A stretch of 64,000 nt of DNA from positions 248,001 to 312,000 of the forward strand of contig BLJB01000043.1 in assembly GCA_013423325.1 (NCBI GenBank). The letters are read 5' to 3'. The notes beneath the pieces are model-generated. The model saw only the letters and a list, made by a program, of their open reading frames with translations. It had not been told where the DNA came from and did no database searches. Below are positions 1 through 10,169 of the stretch, in pieces. The stretch is from Usnea hakonensis. Taxonomy: Eukaryota > Ascomycota > Lecanoromycetes > Lecanorales > Parmeliaceae. Position 1 is the first letter of the stretch. Every line of letters starts with the position of its first letter. The position numbers and the translations under genes were made by a program.

Positions 1-419
1 AGATACTCTTTCTATCATACACATTATTATATTATTATCCATACATATGACACCACTCATATCGTTTCCTGACAAAAAGACTTTTTACTAGATCTAGATT
101 TAAATACTAATAGTCTTATATATATACTATATAATATTTATATATAATAGAAATAAAATATATATATATATATCTATATTTAAATATATATAGACTACTC
201 TAGTATACTTTTTTTTAAAAAATAGTAATCGACTATTAAGAATAGTTACTAGAGAGTAGTAGCTAATATTAAATAGCGAGCGAATATTAATTAAATATAA
301 ATATATAATTATTAAATTAAGACTTAATTATATCTATAATATATATATCGAGACTAGTATATAAAATACTTATTATTAAATAATAAAAAATTATTAATTT
401 TAAATTTAAAAAAACTCTA

Positions 420-498
420 GATAACTCTAAGCTTTAGAGTTATCTAGTTACTTAGTAAATCTAGTACTAGTAAGATAACCCTAAAGCTTAGAGTTATC
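420..498. repeat. Inverted pair of AT-rich near-palindromes
   Basis: A near-palindrome at 420-444 (core AACTCTAAGCTTTAGAGTT) is matched in inverted orientation at about 476-498 (core CCCTAAAGCTTAGAGTT). Both sit in the RIP block. They may be the ends or internal repeats of a decayed element; nothing coding is associated. Confidence 0.6.
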
Positions 499-3040
499 GA
501 AGACTCTTTATTAACTATTAAGTTTACTAGATCTAGATATTATAAAAATTCGAAAAAAATTAATAGATTCGAATAATAAAAGAGTGTAATTATACTATAT
601 AGTACTATATACGAATATATATATTAAATATATATTAAGTTATCGAGTAAATTTACTCGTTATTGTCGACTAAGTCTTCGATATCACTAATAACTCCCCA
701 ACTTTTTAATAACATAATCTACCTAAATATTTCGGGTGATAATCGATTACGTTTTTTCGTAATTATATTACCTCTAGTTGAAAAGATCGATTCGGAAGGC
801 CCGGAGGTAGCCGGAATAGCGAGATAAATTCGGGCTAATCGAGATAAAACCGGGAAATCTTTATATCGACTATTCTAATATTCGAGAGGTTTTGTCTAGA
901 TTTAGAGTTAATATTAGATAATAAATTAGAATAAAACTTACCTTTCTATCTACTAGGCCTTCCTCGAAATATTTATCGATTTCGTCGATTTAAATAGTAA
1001 TAGACGAGGGTTTATTACTACCTAAGAAAATAAGCTAATTATCCTCGTTATCGGATATATTATATAGACTATTATCATTCGTAGTCTAAGTCGAATTATC
1101 TATTTCGGTAGACTAAGTATCTCGATTTTCCGATTCGTTATATTACTATTTTCGTCTTTTTTAAAAAAATTAGTAGAGATACTAAAAAAATAATTAAAAA
1201 ATATAGAATATAAGATAACTTACCGATAGTATAGATCTCTAAAAGCCTAAATAACAACATTCGATTCTATAAAAGTAAGACCCTAGGATTCGAGAGTCCT
1301 ATTTTTAAATCGTAGATCGAGAATAACTCCGAAGAATATATTCTAATATATAGACTTCTAATCTTTAGAATTAAATTTTAGAAATTATTTATCGAGTTTA
1401 TCGATTCCTCGCTTACAGGTATTTCGAAGTATACTATTCTAAAGAGTATTAGTTTTTTTTAATTTTTTTCCTTTTCTTAAAAACTTACTAGACTTTAATC
1501 GTAATACTTTCTATTTAATTTAACTCGAATAGATATTATATATAGATATATATATTCGATCGTAGAGTAACTAGAATCCTAGAGAATAATAGACGGTTTA
1601 GTAAAAATCTAAAAGATTTCGAAAGTCTCTCGAATATATCGAATTTCGTTATCTAAAAACGAATAGTCCTCTTTTAGTAGAATAGTTTTCGATATATTAA
1701 TAGCCGATTTTATTATCGGGTAAAGATTTAGGAAATTCTTTAATAATTCGTAGATTAAATTCTAACGAATATCGGAATCTATTTAAATTAGTAACTAAAA
1801 ATCGAATATTTATATAAAAAAACCTACTAATATTTAACTAAAGTAGTTTTTCAATTTCGTGAGCCTTAATTTGACTCTCGAGAAGGCTTCGATTTGCGTA
1901 TTAATATTTAAATATAGTGGCGATTTTTCGAATTTTTCGAAAAGGGTGTAAATCTATTTATTAAATTAGAAAAAAAATTAATAAAAATATTATAAGAGAC
2001 TTATAATAGGTCTATCTCTCGTCTTCTTAATCTAAATCTAATTGATTTATATTAATCATATTTCGAATCTCTTAGTCGTCTCGATTTTTGGGAAGGAGCC
2101 AATTTAGGACATCTCCTACTACGTTATTAAATATGTATACCGTATATAAAACGTTATATATCTCTTCGAAATACTCTTTATAGTATTAGGCTTAAAAGGT
2201 TTTTTCGAGAGATATATTAGCCGAAGCCTTATCGGTAGTAAATCTATTAATATTCGAAATTAGTTTTTTTCTTTTTTTCAAAAAATCGAGTTATAGAAAA
2301 AATTAGAAAAAAATATATATATAGAAAATTATATACGTCTAGACCTTATTATAGATATCGAAAGACCGAAGAGTATAATTAAATATATCAAGTAGATATT
2401 CGGTATTTTTCGAATCGTCGATATACTCTATTCCGATTAGTCATAAAATAAGATTCCAATCGTTATCGATATAATAAATAGTAACGGCTATATATTCGTA
2501 TTAATTACTAGCCGTCTATAAGTCGAAAGTAAATAAGAATTTAGTTCTAAATTTCGAATATAACTTATAGAGTTCGGATTTAAATATATCGAAATTTCGT
2601 TAAAATAGACTAATTATTTCGTTTCGTATTATTCGATAATAGATCTCCGGAGAATTTCTATAATAATATTAATAATATATATATATATAATCGAATAAGA
2701 TTTACGGATAATAATAATCTATTAGATTTCGAAAGGACTTAGATTATAGAGCTTTAAAAGTAATATTATTTTCTAAAAAGAAATATAATACCTTTTCTTT
2801 AAACCCGGATTTAATAAAATCTGGGTTTAATATATTTTTCGAAGGTCGTTTTTATAGTCGACTATTTTAGGTAAAATTCTTAAGAGAGGTCTAAAAAGAC
2901 GAGGGTACTATTTTTTTATTTAAAAAAAAAAAAATTAATAATAATTAATAGTAATAGACTTACCTAATAATAATTAGTCTTTAGATACCTCTTTTTTAAT
3001 TGGAATAGTAAGGTGATTTTTATAGTAATAAGTATAGATG

Positions 3041-3374
3041 TCACGAACAAGTAGTGTGTTAGTGGAGGACCCCTGCCTTAGCGGGGTCCGGGGCTCTTTT
3101 TGGGCCGCTGGCCAAGCGGTTAGGGTGCTACCACCCCTTTCCGCAACAATTGGTAGCAACACCGGTTCGATTCCGGGTCAACTCGGGCTGGTCAGCTTTT
3201 GGCAGGTTACTCGGCACTCGGGTTCGGTGGGGGCTTAATGAACCCTCGTGCCTTCCCAAGCTGCACCAGGCCATAGAGTAGCTTACGGGGCGCACCCCGG
3301 GGGGCTCCTACTTGGAAACATGCTGTGGAGGCCAGCGCATGGGGGCATGCGCCTTCTTTCAAAGTGGGCAATTG
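3041..3374 (+). mobile_element. tRNA-derived SINE-like unit, first (full) copy
   Basis: This GC-rich, non-RIPped unit of 334 bp starts a head-to-tail partial dimer. It has a 7-bp hairpin (GGACCCC/GGGGTCC, about 3068-3090). It also has a Pol III A-box-like TGGCCAAGCGGTTA (3109-3122) and a B-box-like GGTTCGATTCC (3164-3174), spaced as in a tRNA gene. Between them TGCTACC (3126-3132) can pair with GGTAGCA (3152-3158), like an anticodon stem with an enlarged loop. The acceptor stem does not pair, so it is not a working tRNA. A tRNA-like head followed by an unrelated roughly 200-bp tail is the usual SINE layout. A tRNA pseudogene or a piece of a larger element are alternatives. Confidence 0.55.
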
Positions 3375-3484
3375 TCACGAACAAGTAGTGTGTTAGTGGA
3401 GGACCCCTGCCTTAGCGGGGTCCGGGGCTCTTTTTGGGCCGCTGGCCAAGCGGTTAGGGTGCTACCACCCCTTTCCGCAACAAT
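3375..3484 (+). repeat. Second, truncated copy of the 334-bp unit
   Basis: Bases 3375-3484 repeat 3041-3150 without a difference that I can see (110 bp, offset 334). The copy keeps the hairpin and A-box but stops before the B-box, where sequence changes abruptly to RIP-type AT-rich DNA. It is the start of a head-to-tail second unit cut off by truncation. Confidence 0.9.
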
Positions 3485-4194
3485 AGAAATTACTCCAAGA
3501 CGTTTAAGAGCATTTTTAGTCTTTCGAATATTAATAATTCGGTACGAGATATTTAATTCGTTTCTATTAAAAGTTAGTATATTTTTAATAAATATAGTAT
3601 ATATATATATATATACTAGACGGGCTTCGCCTTCTTTATATGGAAGGAGTTCTTAGGAGTAGTATTTTTCTCGAAAAAGATATTGTGAATTTTCGAGAGA
3701 CGGGAGTTAGAAATCGATACTATACTTCGAAGAGGCCATAATTTAGGTTAAAATAGTATATATATTAACCCTAAGTTTTAGCTATATATATAGCTAAAAC
3801 CTAGAGTCAAAATAATGACTTCGAAATTTAGTCAAAAATTTTTAAGAAAGAAGAAATCGAGGGGACTAGATAATATCTATATACCCTCGATATCTATATA
3901 ATATTATTAGTTACTAAAAATAGAATTTTTAATATTTTATATAATTATATTAGATATAGATAGAAATAAAGTTCTAGACTATTATTACTATTAGTAGACT
4001 CGAGATAAAGCTTATTTTAAAAAAATCTAAAAATAGAAATTATTCTTTTTAATAGAAACTTTATACTTTATAATAGAAAGTCGACTTTTAAGTATATATT
4101 TAGTAACTATATACTAGTTACTAGCGTTATTTTTATTAGTTTTTTTCTAAAAATAGTATATATAGTATTAAAAGCGAAAAATTCGAAAAAGACG

Positions 4195-4306
4195 CTAAAT
4201 AATCGATTATTAATCGATTTTATAATCGATTATTAATCTATTATGATTATCTTCTTCATAATCATAATCGATTATGATTATGACGAAAAATAATCGATTA
4301 TTCCGA
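4195..4306. repeat. Array of AATCGATT/ATAATCGATTAT palindromes
   Basis: Several copies of AATCGATT and of the longer palindrome ATAATCGATTAT, plus inverted ATCATAATC/GATTATGAT pieces, are packed into about 110 bp at the right edge of the RIP block. The spacing is irregular. It could be a transposon terminus or a boundary minisatellite; no function is inferred. Confidence 0.7.
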
Positions 4307-4352
4307 TTATCACTACAGAGGTGTGGTGGTAGCCGATGAACCGGCTCCGTTG

Positions 4353-4685
4353 TTATCTCCGGCTTTTCTTGAGCTGTCTTTCCAACTGCGCTTCTCTAAA
4401 CCGTCGCTCGCTTCTTGTAAGAAATTTGTGACCTGGATTGTTCTTATACTCGCGAAGAATGTCGTGTCGCGTCCTACTCTCACCAATCTCGCTTTCTATC
4501 TCTTGCCTCAGCTCGTCCCATGCTTCAACTTTGAGACGGAGTCTGATTAGGAACGATATAAGATATATGAGCAGACAAAAGCCTATAAAATCAAGCCATT
4601 TGTTACCAAACATTTGTGCTGTACTATCCCATAGTCCATGCTCGTGAGGTATTTGGACGCGACTGAGGGTGACCAGCCTGCCCAT
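4353..4685 (-). CDS. Possible small membrane protein next to the RIP block
   Basis: A 110-codon ORF begins with ATG at 4685. It has one strong hydrophobic segment (about residues 29-48) followed by a long, highly charged helix-prone tail rich in Arg, Glu and Lys, as in a single-pass protein with a cytosolic coiled-coil tail. Composition is like the other genes of the window and unlike the adjacent AT-rich block. I recognise no family. It may instead be the last exon of a larger gene whose upstream exons I could not find. Its 3' end lies only about 30 bp from the degraded block, so truncation by that block is also possible. Confidence 0.4.
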   Translation of the reverse strand: MGRLVTLSRVQIPHEHGLWDSTAQMFGNKWLDFIGFCLLIYLISFLIRLRLKVEAWDELRQEIESEIGESRTRHDILREYKNNPGHKFLTRSERRFREAQLERQLKKSRR

Positions 4686-5311
4686 TAAAGCAAAGCCTTA
4701 CTCTAGCGTCTTGGCACTATACGGAAAGGACGTCTGTCACTCGAACACGAAACAGATCACTCCAAACCAGAGTCAGTACGAAGTAATGGAAATAGTCTTA
4801 AATCGGACAACCAGTACTTATATGACCATCGAAAGCCTTCTCAATGTGCCGAGAAGTTACCACAGACAATGTATGAAACAGAGCTTTCGGAGAAGATGAT
4901 ACGCTCTCAAACTTTTGGATATGAACGGCAGGCCGGAACCATAAGGTATGTGGGGAACGCTTAGAGGAGGGGTAAATTTTCTATTCCTTCCCACATTTGC
5001 TCTTTTGATATCTTTAATAATCTGCCCATTTAATTCGTATAATGCTGCAAAGTGAGCAGAGGTCCTTGACTTCAACAGATGTTTTGGACACCGAGTCCAC
5101 GAGATTTTGCTGACAGGAGCGTCAATTGCCCGTGGTAAAGAACCATTGACCTGAAAGATCGAGCACCCACATCCAGATATAGTCGAGCTATACGTCAATT
5201 CTTGAAAGCCACCCTTCATCGTCAACGCCAATTACCATCTACGCTTCTGAATGCCATTGAGAGGACCGTCCCCTTTACTTCCGATCCAAATACGCCGAGG
5301 AGAAATCAAAA
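4686..5311. other. Intergenic, nothing recognised
   Basis: Open frames here are short and lack protein-like composition. The last part is presumably the promoter and 5' leader of the small gene starting at 5312. Confidence 0.5.
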
Positions 5312-5527
5312 ATGTCGCATATAACATCCCTCCTGACAAGACCGTCCACTCTTGGCTTTGTCGCTGTAGCTAGCAGTGGCGCTTTCTACATCGGCCTCAA
5401 GTCCAAGACAATAACAGCTCAGCAGGCCCAAAGGGCAAAAGGAGAGAGTCAAAGTGTGGCAGAAGGGTCAGCGAATCGGGAGATGAATTATGGGGTCAAA
5501 CCTGGTAGGGAAGGTGGAGGGGTGTAA
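5312..5527 (+). CDS. Small conserved-looking protein, one hydrophobic segment
   Basis: The 71-codon ORF has a start in good context (AAAATGTC). A short N-terminal stretch is followed by a hydrophobic segment at about residues 13-29, then a polar, Gln/Ala/Ser-rich tail ending in Gly. The pattern resembles small ascomycete proteins anchored in the mitochondrial inner membrane or ER, but I cannot name a family. No intron is needed. It is followed by about 930 bp without a convincing gene. Confidence 0.55.
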   Translation: MSHITSLLTRPSTLGFVAVASSGAFYIGLKSKTITAQQAQRAKGESQSVAEGSANREMNYGVKPGREGGGV

Positions 5528-6049
5528 ATTTGAGAGAGCTTGAACGTTTACATGGATCAACGGAAGACAAGGAAGAATAAAGACTATTGTACAGGAAAGA
5601 CATTGGAGGTATGTGCATGGCGCGCTGGTTTCGTAACAAAGTGGATATGGCCAGCGGTGTCTGCGGACGAATGGCGAGCGCTGAAGAAATTGGCTGCTAA
5701 AAAGGTCAAGACCTGATCAGTGGGCTGCAAGCTGTGCTACGGGGCCGAACTCGAGATGCTACAAACGATATTACAACAGTCAATTCGGAAGTATTGATGA
5801 TGATAGCTGATGCCTATTTTGGTTATCCGGGCAACATTATCGATGGACGCATATATATTCGTACGGAGACCGAATCCCAATAGCCTAGAAAACATTTTGG
5901 AGAAGCAAACGCAGTTCAGCAGCGATCGCAGGGAGTAGGGAGAAAGGGGCGCTTCTACGGAGGTTGACATGGCGTTGGATCAATGGTCTAGATTACTCGT
6001 AGACTAGCATCATACATACGTACTCTGTACTACCTTACGTATGAGGTGT

Positions 6050-6114
6050 TTGACAGAAGTCCTTGCCGACTTTCCGGCGCTATTTTGCAGAAAGTCGGCA
6101 GAGACTTCTGTCAA
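6050..6114. repeat. Long imperfect hairpin, about 26-bp arms
   Basis: TTGACAGAAGTC at 6050 and its complement GACTTCTGTCAA ending at 6114 enclose a second matching pair (TGCCGACTTTC and GAAAGTCGGCA). The two mismatched bases lie together between the two blocks, and the loop is about 12 nt. Such a stem could be a transposon end, a foldback element or a structured RNA. Confidence 0.85.
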
Positions 6115-6159
6115 CCACCCTCGGTACCTTAAAGTATGAGTGAGTCGGACCAAGGCTCC

Positions 6160-6375
6160 CGACGGTTGAACCGTTGGTTCAAAAAGTCTGAACTGGTTCA
6201 AATAACGCCATATACACGGTTGGTAGTCGATTGAAAAGTATAAACCGTTAGCCCAGTAGGTAGTTAAACGGTTCAACTGCTAGTTCAGGCTAAAAAATCG
6301 CTATAATAGTCTGTCAGGGAACCGAATAATAAACCGAACAATAACTATTAGTTAGCCGGTTCGTGGTTCAACTTA
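6160..6375. repeat. Cluster of GGTTCAA / CCGAAC motifs
   Basis: At least five GGTTCAA or TTGAACC copies and several AACCGAA variants fall within about 215 bp in both orientations. No coding frame covers them. They look like remnants of a short non-autonomous DNA element (MITE-like) or a motif-rich regulatory segment; the sequence alone does not decide. Confidence 0.6.
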
Positions 6376-6460
6376 ATGATAAGGTAGTCAGGGCTGCGGC
6401 CCAGTAGCCTCACAACATGACAGGCTACACAGCTTACAGAGGCTGTCTCCTCGACAAACC

Positions 6461-8057
6461 ATGCCTGCACCAGATATAGTCGATAGAGAGAGAGTCTCTA
6501 CGGAAGATCACAGCAACAATGTCCGAGCACCTCCTACTACGGGATTCTTCCAAAGAGCCTTAGGTCGCGTATCTTCCGCGCTCAATCATCGACAGCAGAA
6601 TGTGGGCGAAAACCAGATAGAAAGAGGAGAGCACAACCCACAGGATGAAGGCACGATAACGCGCAACGAAGAGACCAGTAGTCCTGAGGGAGCTGGAATT
6701 CATGGTCCACTCGCCGAATCTACCACAGCCCAGCAGGAGCAGCATTCTCCGTTCAGTTCGAGAGCGTTTGATTGGCTACCGCAGCCCGTCCCCGTCGAAG
6801 ATGTTTTCTTCGGCTTATGGTGGCTCGTGTTGGCGCAGCGGACGGTCAGTAGACCGGCAGTGATATACTTGTCGATCTTCTGGCTATGGCCGAGCGTTAT
6901 CTCCAGCCTTGTGTTATCGGCAGTGGTAACGGTCTTCCTCCTCCGCTGGGTGCTCCTGAAGGCTGGACGCAACACCATCCCGCTGATCGGGGGCCCCATC
7001 CCGGGGAAAAGCCAGCTCTTCTGGGCCTGTACCCGCTGGATACAGAAGATTTGGGTTTGCTCCCCAAGGCGCAAGTAACACTAGGATCGCCTAACATTCC
7101 ATGATAGGAGCATGTCTTCGCCATAGTCCTACTAAAGAGTGGTGGTCGACATAGTAGATTATTAACCCAATTCTGGTGGTACAATTATCTCTTAATTGCG
7201 CCCATGGCGGAATTCAGACAAAATTACCTAGCAGCGTGGCGCCAACGTGAGAGGCTGGCGATTCATATCTTTGTTGACGATGAAAACATGTCGATTCCAA
7301 TTCCTGACAAGGGCACGGATGAAGACATGCTTGCGTGCATACGCACATTTTATCAGATGATGTTGGTGGGTCAAGGCTTTCCGGCATTGGTGTTTCCAAA
7401 GCAACTCCAGAGGATCGACTACGCTGAGGTGAGTTCGATGTCCCTTGCATCGCCTTAGGTTGTTTGCGCTCAAAGATGCTTGTGCTGTATGTAGATGAAC
7501 AAGGACAGCTTGGTCTTGGGAAGCCGACGGGGGACGTTGCAACTGGGTAGGTACAGAGGCAGACTCGTCAACATTTTCGAAAACCCCAAACTTGGGGCAC
7601 GCACCGTCGCAGTCGCCGCTACCATTCGAGACTTACCAGAGAACTCGGCACTTGAATTTCAACGGACATACGACGTTGGCGTCATATCAGCGGTTGTGGC
7701 GATTCCGCCTCTCGCGTCTCTCATATTTGGTATCGCCTGGGTTCGGGTCTACGCTCACAAGGACAATGCAGATCTACAAGCGATAGTTGCGGCTGCGTTT
7801 ACAGTCTCGTCATATATCGTCACTGCAGGTAGAACTTAAGATTTTCCATCGCTTCACTTGAACGTGGTATCGCATGCTGACGACTGTGATTGACAGGGGC
7901 TTTGACACTTGCTCTCATTGCTTTCTTAGACCAGAAAAGGGTCGAGAACGATGATACGATGGAGAAAATCGCTCGGAGGTCTGTTCAGACAGATCCCGTT
8001 ACTTCAACAAAGGCCGTTGCTTCGACTAAGCCAGATCGCCGAAATTCTGTACCATGA
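6461..8057 (+). CDS. Orphan multi-span membrane protein
   Basis: Exons are read as 6461-7054, 7108-7428, 7495-7828 and 7897-8057, giving 469 codons plus stop in phase. The last three introns have clear GT-AG ends. Intron 1 ends at a good CTAAC branch site and TAG acceptor, but its donor (GTTTGC at 7055) is weak and chosen because it closes the frame at 53 nt, the usual intron size here. The first roughly 115 residues are polar and disordered. Then comes a hydrophobic pair (about 130-175), a soluble middle with a basic segment and an Asp/Glu-rich loop, and two further membrane spans near the C terminus ending in a charged tail. I recognise no family. The gene converges on the next one with about 80 bp between stops. 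Confidence 0.75.
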
Positions 8058-8137
8058 TCTTGTTTCGACATCTTCAAGGATGAGCAGTGACCAAATATGG
8101 AAATTGCTGAATCTAAATCCTCGCAAATACAGGTTCT

Positions 8138-10169
8138 TTAAGGGATAGACTCAGTCTTTCGACAGTCCATTTCAAGTCGCGCCTCCTTCCTTAGGTCCTC
8201 AGATGATTCGTTTCCCTCTGGCTTACCATCCTCCGTGACTTCCTTCTTTCGAACTTCGTATTCGTCCGGAAGACGATGATCAGACCCATCCTCAATACCA
8301 CCTGCAGCAAGGATTAGCATGACGTCCGAGGCCCGTTTCGCCCGGCGTGCGGCTCAGAAGCACTTACGGAACGATTCCCAAAGATACTCACACATCGGTG
8401 GAGCCCAAACCAAGATGGCCACAATCTGCCCAAAGCCCCACGTAGGATCATAGATCTCATTCATTCGAAACCAATTCAAATCGTCGGCAAAGACTGCAAA
8501 GCAGTACAAGAACCCAACAATGAAGATTACGAAGAGTGCAGGGACGACATACTTCCAGAGCCAGCGTATGACAGTGGTCAAACGTTTGAATTGGTCAGCT
8601 TTCGAGCCCCGGAGACAGGACCTGAAAAGATAATCCCTGATCTTCCTATTCGTGCAGTCCGGAGAATGCCAGAAGTGCTCTATGATAAGAAGTCCCAGTG
8701 TGACGAGACAAAATTTGAGAAGATCGTCTGCACCATCGCCCGAATTTGTTGCGCGAAAACCGTAATCATTGACTCCGATTGGATCATAACACCAGGTGAT
8801 CGGATTATTTCCCCCACACGTGTCTGGTCCGCCATGCACAGATTGACTTTGGAGATAAGCGAGGTCATCGAGACTGGGACTGAAGTTCATTCTTGTGTAG
8901 AGGTTTCCAATTGCCACCCCAACAGATACGGTAGAGAGGGCTAATAGGTACCAACAAACTTTGTTCAGCATCCGCAGTATGAGCAGGACGAACGTGATAG
9001 GGAGGTAGCCACCAATTGCGATGACCTTGATGAAGATGTATGTGTTGTAAAGTTCCTGCAAGCTTTCAGGAGCGAGGCCTCCCCTGGTCTGGACGATGAG
9101 GCCAGCAATATTTGTAGCCAGCATGAAGTAACATTGTGCCTTATGGAATTCTACTACCGCTGGAATAATGGCCAAGGCTGGGTCAAATTTCATGCTTTGC
9201 TTTGTGTCTCTTTTTGGAATGCCTTTTGTGACTTCCAGGTTATCTGATAGCATGGACGACTCCTTCAATGGTCTCCACTTGCGCCATATTGTCAAGAGGG
9301 CGTCACGAATGCCACGAGCAGTTTTCTTCCAAGGTATAGCCAAAACGAAAGCGATAAGGGCAAGACCCATTTGCATCGCGTACGATATGAAGACCTGCTC
9401 GGTGTTAGCACTTCGTCTATATGGCTGAACCATTGTTCAATACCCCTATGCCGGCAACGTCTGCAGTCGCCCCAGCACTAATATACTGGCAGGGAGCGAA
9501 ATAAGAAAGAGATTTGTTGAAGCCGTTGTAAAGATCGCCAGTCAATGTGACTGAGTAGTCTTTCCGAAAATCGCCGCTGCGGGAGTGGTGATTAGCCTTC
9601 CTTCGACATTCGTCGTTTTGGGTGCAAGTGTCTAGCAGACAAGTCTGGATGATATTGGAAATTTTTGAAGGCAGAGGCGAGTTTGCACTGCCCTTCTCGA
9701 GGCCGAGCGATGTTGCCAAATCAGTAGCATATGCTGAAAGGTTGCCCTTTTCGTCGGCAACGTAAATGGATGGCCACACTACGCAATTGTGTAGAGTGTC
9801 CAGGCTTGCGAATATTTCCTGACTATTCAAGCAGGAAGACGTGCAATCCCGTGACCCATCGCTCTGTCTGCAAGCATTAGGAAAAAGGGATGGAGATTTG
9901 AAACTACTGTTTGGGAGGTCGTAATAAACGTTCATTACATTTTGCAGGCCAAATGCTGGATTCGGTATGGAGGCGTTGGTACTGGACAGTGTGATATTGG
10001 ACAGTTGAAATGTGGGAGCCATCCTTTTGCGCGAGGACGCTTGGCTATGGGATCTGTCACTACTTTCATTGCAGAGCGTCCAAAAGTCCCCAGGAAGCAC
10101 GATGCTGATATTATAACAACTTTTCGGCGCCCCCACTCCAGCCCCCAAGCTCCCTCTCACGTTGGTCGT
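8138..10169 (-). CDS. Receptor-like protein: Cys-rich ectodomain plus seven spans (N-terminus unresolved)
   Basis: Exons 10169-9444, 9394-8368 and 8301-8138 join in frame (639 codons with stop); both introns have clean ends and the first has a GCTAAC branch site. The N-terminal third is an extracellular-type domain with many cysteines and N-glycosylation sequons. The second exon carries seven hydrophobic segments, with a conserved-looking Trp-Ala-Pro-Pro near the last one, and the tail is charged and cytosolic-like. Uncharacterised fungal plasma-membrane proteins with this plan are common; the ligand is unknown. The signal-peptide exon was not fixed. An acceptor CTTAG precedes 10169. A hydrophobic start near 10500 or a short exon near 10265 are candidates. 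Confidence 0.75.

Larger units (their letters stand above)
1..4320. other. AT-rich, RIP-degraded gene-free block
   Basis: The stretch is dominated by A and T with tracts of TATATA and AATTAA, and stop codons are dense in all frames. Many 60-base lines (for example 781-840 and 1081-1140) contain no CA and no TG dinucleotide, while CG and TA remain common. Loss of CpA/TpG with retention of CpG is the known signature of repeat-induced point mutation in Pezizomycotina, where CpA is turned into TpA in repeated DNA. The block is therefore most likely decayed transposon sequence. I could not recognise a transposase, reverse transcriptase or other domain in any frame. Normal composition resumes near 4320. 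The GC-rich island at 3041-3484 is the one clear exception. Confidence 0.9.
5528..6460. other. Intergenic with hairpin and GGTTCAA-type repeats
   Basis: No convincing coding frame is present. The stretch holds a long inverted repeat (6050-6114) and a cluster of GGTTCAA/TTGAACC motifs (about 6160-6375), listed separately. The segment just before 6461 is the presumed promoter of the next gene. Confidence 0.6.

Noticed and set aside
1..60. Telomere or subtelomere end
   Set aside because: No TTAGGG/CCCTAA repeat is present at the window edge.
4857..5231. 124-codon minus-strand frame
   Set aside because: Composition is not protein-like and no splice partner was found.
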